Positions 8,401-9,734 of a stretch of DNA of 9,734 nucleotides are shown one piece after another. A program made the position numbers and the translations under genes. Positions within the stretch are counted from its first letter, which is position 1. Every line of letters starts with the position of its first letter. Source of the stretch: CADDZO01 sp035294145 (GTDB lineage Bacteria > Chloroflexota > Dormibacteria > Dormibacterales > Dormibacteraceae); contig DATGLL010000291.1 of assembly GCA_035294145.1 (NCBI GenBank), forward strand, positions 1-9,734, written 5' to 3'. The notes under the pieces were generated by a model. It was not told where the DNA came from. It searched no databases and worked only from the letters and a program-made list of their open reading frames with translations.

Positions 8401-8763
8401 GCGGGGCAGCTTCAAGAAGTAGTCGTAGATCGCCTCCAGCTGGTGGGGCAGCGGGTCCACCCGGGCGATGCTGAGCGAAAAGTAGGGGTCGTACTCGTAG
8501 GCCAAGCCCAGCCGCATGGCCTCGATGCCGAGCTTGAAGCGCACCGCGTCGCCCCGGTAGTCGGCCTCGCCGCCGACGACGCGCAGCCCCGCCAGCTGCT
8601 CCGCGCTCAGGTAGAGGTCGACGAACTGACCGCTCTCGAGCCCCTTGCCGACCAGGCGCAAGAGATCCCCGGTCGGCATGACGGCGACCACCTCGGTGCG
8701 CCCGGGCAGACTGGGTCCTTCCAGCACCTGGCCCGGCCTCAATCCCTCCACCGTGCCCGACAT
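5422..8763 (-). CDS. SNF2/DEAH superfamily II helicase with C-terminal DUF3883 domain
   Basis: A 1113-aa, intact ATP-dependent translocase/helicase, probably the motor of the defence cluster. Seen in order: PLPHQ at 104-108 (Q-motif-like); Walker A DDAGAGKT (128-135); VAPANLAFQWQRE (158-169); Walker B box DEAH (228-231); motif III LTATPH (261-266); then the second RecA domain with LLIFTEH (494-500), IHGGM (521-525), VATEAAGEGINLQ (551-563) and motif VI QRMGRIHRYGQ (582-592). The C-terminal 110 residues match DUF3883: GYDIR (D1027) and IEVKG (E1041, K1043), a D...ExK pattern as in PD-(D/E)xK nucleases. The N-terminal ATG at 8763 is only two codons after an in-frame TAA (8772-8770), which fixes the start. 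The preceding AAGG is a weak, close ribosome site. It is the first gene of the operon. The DISARM helicase DrmD is a comparable SNF2-type protein, but no other DISARM gene is seen in this window. Confidence 0.92.
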   Translation of the reverse strand: MSGTVEGLRPGQVLEGPSLPGRTEVVAVMPTGDLLRLVGKGLESGQFVDLYLSAEQLAGLRVVGGEADYRGDAVRFKLGIEAMRLGLAYEYDPYFSLSIARVDPLPHQLEAIYDYFLKLPRIRFLLADDAGAGKTIMAGLLLKELKMRGLVQRVLVVAPANLAFQWQREMRDRFRETFEILRGIDLQSAYGTNPWQDRRQVIASVDWAKREDVRESLSRVRWDLVFVDEAHRMSASDPDHKTERYKLGELLSERTDHLGLLTATPHKGDPENFCLFLRLLDRDVYGDVRSLEEAMRRQEAPFYLRRTKEVMVTFPDPRTGQVQRLFKPWEVETVPFQLLDDEYAFYQQLTHYVQEQSMRAARDPSARGRAIGFTMAMYQRRFASSLAAAIRSLERRRERLHRQLKRPAAPSVAPSVDWEDLEELDEARQEEVLEAIEEASLPLDRAAVTAEIQAIDALLVRGRALLEGEVSSKLQRLRGLLQDQGIFRDRGMKLLIFTEHKDTLDWLVERIRGWGLSVTQIHGGMKVGDRDTPDTRLHAERVFREEAQVMVATEAAGEGINLQFCWLMVNYDIPWNPVRLEQRMGRIHRYGQTHDCLIFNFVAVNTFEGRVLAKLLDRLREIRRELGSDQVFDVVGEVLRGNRIEQLIRDRYAGRTSEQAVIDEVAAEVDPERFRRITRSALESLARKDMNLSALVDRLAEAKERRLVPEVVQDFFEKAASLHELHPRKAAVGYRLGRVPRAVLEQGIRQEDRFGRLGRQYGTIVFEKKDLERAPTAEWVTPGHPLFEAVRALTERTAADHLLRGAVFHEVGRERPARLEVLSLRLRDGLGHDLHERLCVVEIGPEGGLELRQPTLFLDLLPAPDAKPPELPRIDRARLESFVVDAAGRPLLEEVASERRRQLEQVRRHVRISLDALIDVEQRRLFEYTSRMGEGEDVALAAQQAEQRLEELNQRKERRLRELDSEAQIAIADVRHLASAVVLPHPAAPGVASDPEVERIAMGMAMRHERERGWTPRDVSKENRGYDIRSEHPTEGARFIEVKGRAARDAVALTPNEFRTALRLREDFWLYVVYDCAATPSLITIQDPIRLDPEPIALIDHYRVSREKVEASK

Positions 8764-8920
8764 GGAGCCTTACAGCATAACTCCACAACGCGGCAATGGT
8801 TCACCGCGACCGAGAGAAAATGACGCAGGTTCGAGGATCACGGCGGCCAGGGCTCCGCAGCCACCACCGGCGTCCGCCGGGACCCGAGGCTCGTCGACCC
8901 GTCAAGTGGAGGCGATGTCG
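8764..8920. promoter_or_regulatory. Divergent intergenic region, probable promoters for the defence operon and the HicB-like gene
   Basis: The helicase and HicB-like genes diverge from here, so at least two promoters are expected. Leftward, TATGCT (minus strand, 8779-8774) could be a -10 element placed so close to the helicase ATG that the mRNA would be nearly leaderless, which fits its weak ribosome site; no good -35 is seen. Rightward, GGAGG at 8908-8912 sits 8 nt before the ATG at 8921. The 14-bp sequence CCGGCGTCCGCCGG (8867-8880) is a palindrome with a 2-nt centre and is a candidate operator. The division of roles is inferred. Confidence 0.4.
8867..8880. promoter_or_regulatory. Candidate operator palindrome upstream of the HicB-like gene
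   Basis: CCGGCG-TC-CGCCGG has 6-bp perfect arms. The overlapping 14-mer CCACCGGCGTCCGC (8864-8877) recurs in inverted orientation at 8958-8971, inside the HicB-like gene. A dimeric helix-turn-helix protein could bind such sites. G+C-rich palindromes also arise by chance in this background. Confidence 0.3.
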
Positions 8921-9337
8921 ATGACACGACAGACCTACACCGCCCGCTGCCGGCGCAGCGGACGCCGGTGGGCGATCGAGGTGCCCGAGGTATCGGGCGT
9001 GTGGGGTGTGTTCGGCCAGGCCCACCGCCTCGACCAGGTCGAGCGTATGGTGCGCGACGCCATCGCGACCATGCTCGAGATCCCGCCCGATGCCTTCGAC
9101 GTCGCCGTCGAGGTCGGCCTGCCCGAGCACTTGGAGGCGGAGGTGGCGCGGGTGCGGGAGTTGCGACGGGAAGCCGAGATCCGGCAGAAGCACGCCAGCG
9201 AGGCGATTCGCCAGGCCGCCAGCGACCTCGTCGGGGCCGGCCTCACCGTACGTGACGCGGGGCGGGTGCTGGGCGTCTCGTATCAGCGGGCGGCGCAAAT
9301 GCGGCGTGGGCGGGCACCTCGCCCGGCCGCGGGCTGA
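8921..9337 (+). CDS. HicB-like antitoxin-fold protein with C-terminal helix-turn-helix
   Basis: A 138-aa protein. The N-terminal half (YTARCRR...WAIEVPEVSGVWGVFGQAHRL then a helix with VRDAIATML) has the HicB pattern: a partly degraded RNase H-like fold that in toxin-antitoxin pairs neutralises HicA mRNA interferase. A long charged helix follows, then a predicted helix-turn-helix, LTVRDAGRVLGVSYQRAAQM (about 108-127), which suggests DNA binding. The ATG at 8921 is preferred over the one at 8915 because GGAGG (8908-8912) is 8 nt from the former and only 2 nt from the latter. No HicA-sized gene lies on either side in the window. It may be a stand-alone regulator of itself or of the divergent defence operon; that is inference. 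Family call fairly sure. Confidence 0.8.
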   Translation: MTRQTYTARCRRSGRRWAIEVPEVSGVWGVFGQAHRLDQVERMVRDAIATMLEIPPDAFDVAVEVGLPEHLEAEVARVRELRREAEIRQKHASEAIRQAASDLVGAGLTVRDAGRVLGVSYQRAAQMRRGRAPRPAAG

Positions 9338-9367
9338 GGCCGGCGGTCAGACCTCGCCCGACCGGCC
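9338..9367. terminator. Possible bidirectional hairpin between convergent genes
   Basis: Just after the HicB-like stop, GGCCGGCGGTC can pair with GACCGGCC (ending at 9367) as an 8-bp stem with a 3-nt bulge and an 11-nt loop. It lies in the 68-nt gap between two convergent genes, where a terminator is expected. There is no T-tract on either side, so this is weak. Confidence 0.25.
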
Positions 9368-9405
9368 GCGTCCGCCCCGGATCGGCGTCGCGGTTCCCCC
9401 GCCGG

Positions 9406-9734
9406 TCAGCCGGCCCCCATGCCCGAACCCATGCCCGAGGCCCCGGAGCCGGAGACCACCGTCAGCAGGTCGGGATGGACGAGGATGGCCAGGCCCAGGA
9501 GCGCCACCGCCGTCCCCGCGATCCGGGAGAGGCCGACGCCGTGGCGCCAGTTCTTCTCCGTCAGGAAGATCAGGGCCAGCAGCGCCATCCAGGCCAGGTT
9601 CATGAGGCCGACCACGACCAGGATCGACATCAGGGCCCAGCAGCAACCCAGGCAGTAGGCGCCGTGGGAGAGGCCGGCCCGGAAGGCACCGATCGCGCCG
9701 CTCCCGAAGTCGTGGCTCATGATGAACCCCAGCG
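9406..9734 (-). CDS. DUF2182 predicted metal-binding integral membrane protein, C-terminal part
   Basis: The open frame continues past the right edge; the ATG at 9720 is internal because upstream codons read LGFIM, which matches the CRSPLGF-type segment of the family. About 109 residues are visible. The family hallmark GAYCLGCCWALM, with its Cys pair, is present, followed by a hydrophobic stretch (LMNLAWMALLALIFLTEK) and a last membrane segment in LSRIAGTAVALLGLAILVHP. The end is a Gly/Met/Ser-rich tail. DUF2182 proteins are multi-pass membrane proteins predicted to bind metal; their reaction is unknown. It converges on the HicB-like gene and is probably unrelated to the defence cluster. Confidence 0.85.
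   Translation of the reverse strand, partial: LGFIMSHDFGSGAIGAFRAGLSHGAYCLGCCWALMSILVVVGLMNLAWMALLALIFLTEKNWRHGVGLSRIAGTAVALLGLAILVHPDLLTVVSGSGASGMGSGMGAG

Noticed and set aside
5410..8823. A 1137-codon open frame on the plus strand opposite the helicase gene
   Set aside because: It is the mirror of a G+C-rich coding strand and has a His/Leu/Pro-rich composition with no recognisable motif. The minus-strand helicase explains the region fully.
8796..8924. A 42-codon frame whose TGA overlaps the HicB-like ATG (ATGA), a possible hicA remnant
   Set aside because: Too short for HicA, Arg/Pro-rich, without the G-S-H-x-x-x-x-x-P pattern and without a ribosome site.

Overview
The window is about 70% G+C and uses GC-rich third codon positions throughout. 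Together with an actinobacterial-looking HicB/HTH protein and a DUF2182 membrane protein, this suggests a high-G+C Gram-positive or similar soil or thermophilic bacterium. No species-level marker is present, so this is inference.

Most of the window (about 1-8763) is a leftward gene cluster resembling an anti-phage island. In transcription order it holds: a 1113-aa SNF2/DEAH helicase ending in a DUF3883-type nuclease-like domain (8763-5422); a 536-aa DUF262 protein with a C-terminal HNH-like motif, GmrSD-like (5389-3779); a DUF1156 adenine-type DNA methyltransferase (3786-861); and a DUF499 P-loop ATPase that runs off the left edge (844-1). Spacings are 32 nt, an 8-nt overlap and 16 nt, as expected of one polycistronic, translationally coupled operon. 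DUF499 and DUF1156 proteins with a large helicase are known companions in bacterial and archaeal defence islands. The DUF262-HNH gene between helicase and methyltransferase is the less usual component.

Two of the four genes do not read through. DUF499 has a 1-nt deletion in a G run (386-390). DUF1156 has a 1-nt insertion near 2175 and an in-frame TGA at 1680-1682 where the surrounding sequence reads as a glycine position. In all three cases recognisable family sequence continues on both sides, so these are recent mutations or sequence errors, not alternative gene ends. The helicase and DUF262 genes are intact. The methyltransferase also carries a patch of about 54% G+C (about 2280-2520) and an in-frame palindromic insertion (1171-1218).

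Rightward of the operon, across a 157-nt divergent intergenic region with a 14-bp palindrome, lies a HicB-like protein with a C-terminal helix-turn-helix (8921-9337, + strand) and no visible HicA partner. It converges on the C-terminal part of a DUF2182 predicted metal-binding membrane protein (9734-9406, - strand), which looks like chromosomal flank. No tRNA, rRNA, CRISPR array, transposase or integrase was seen.
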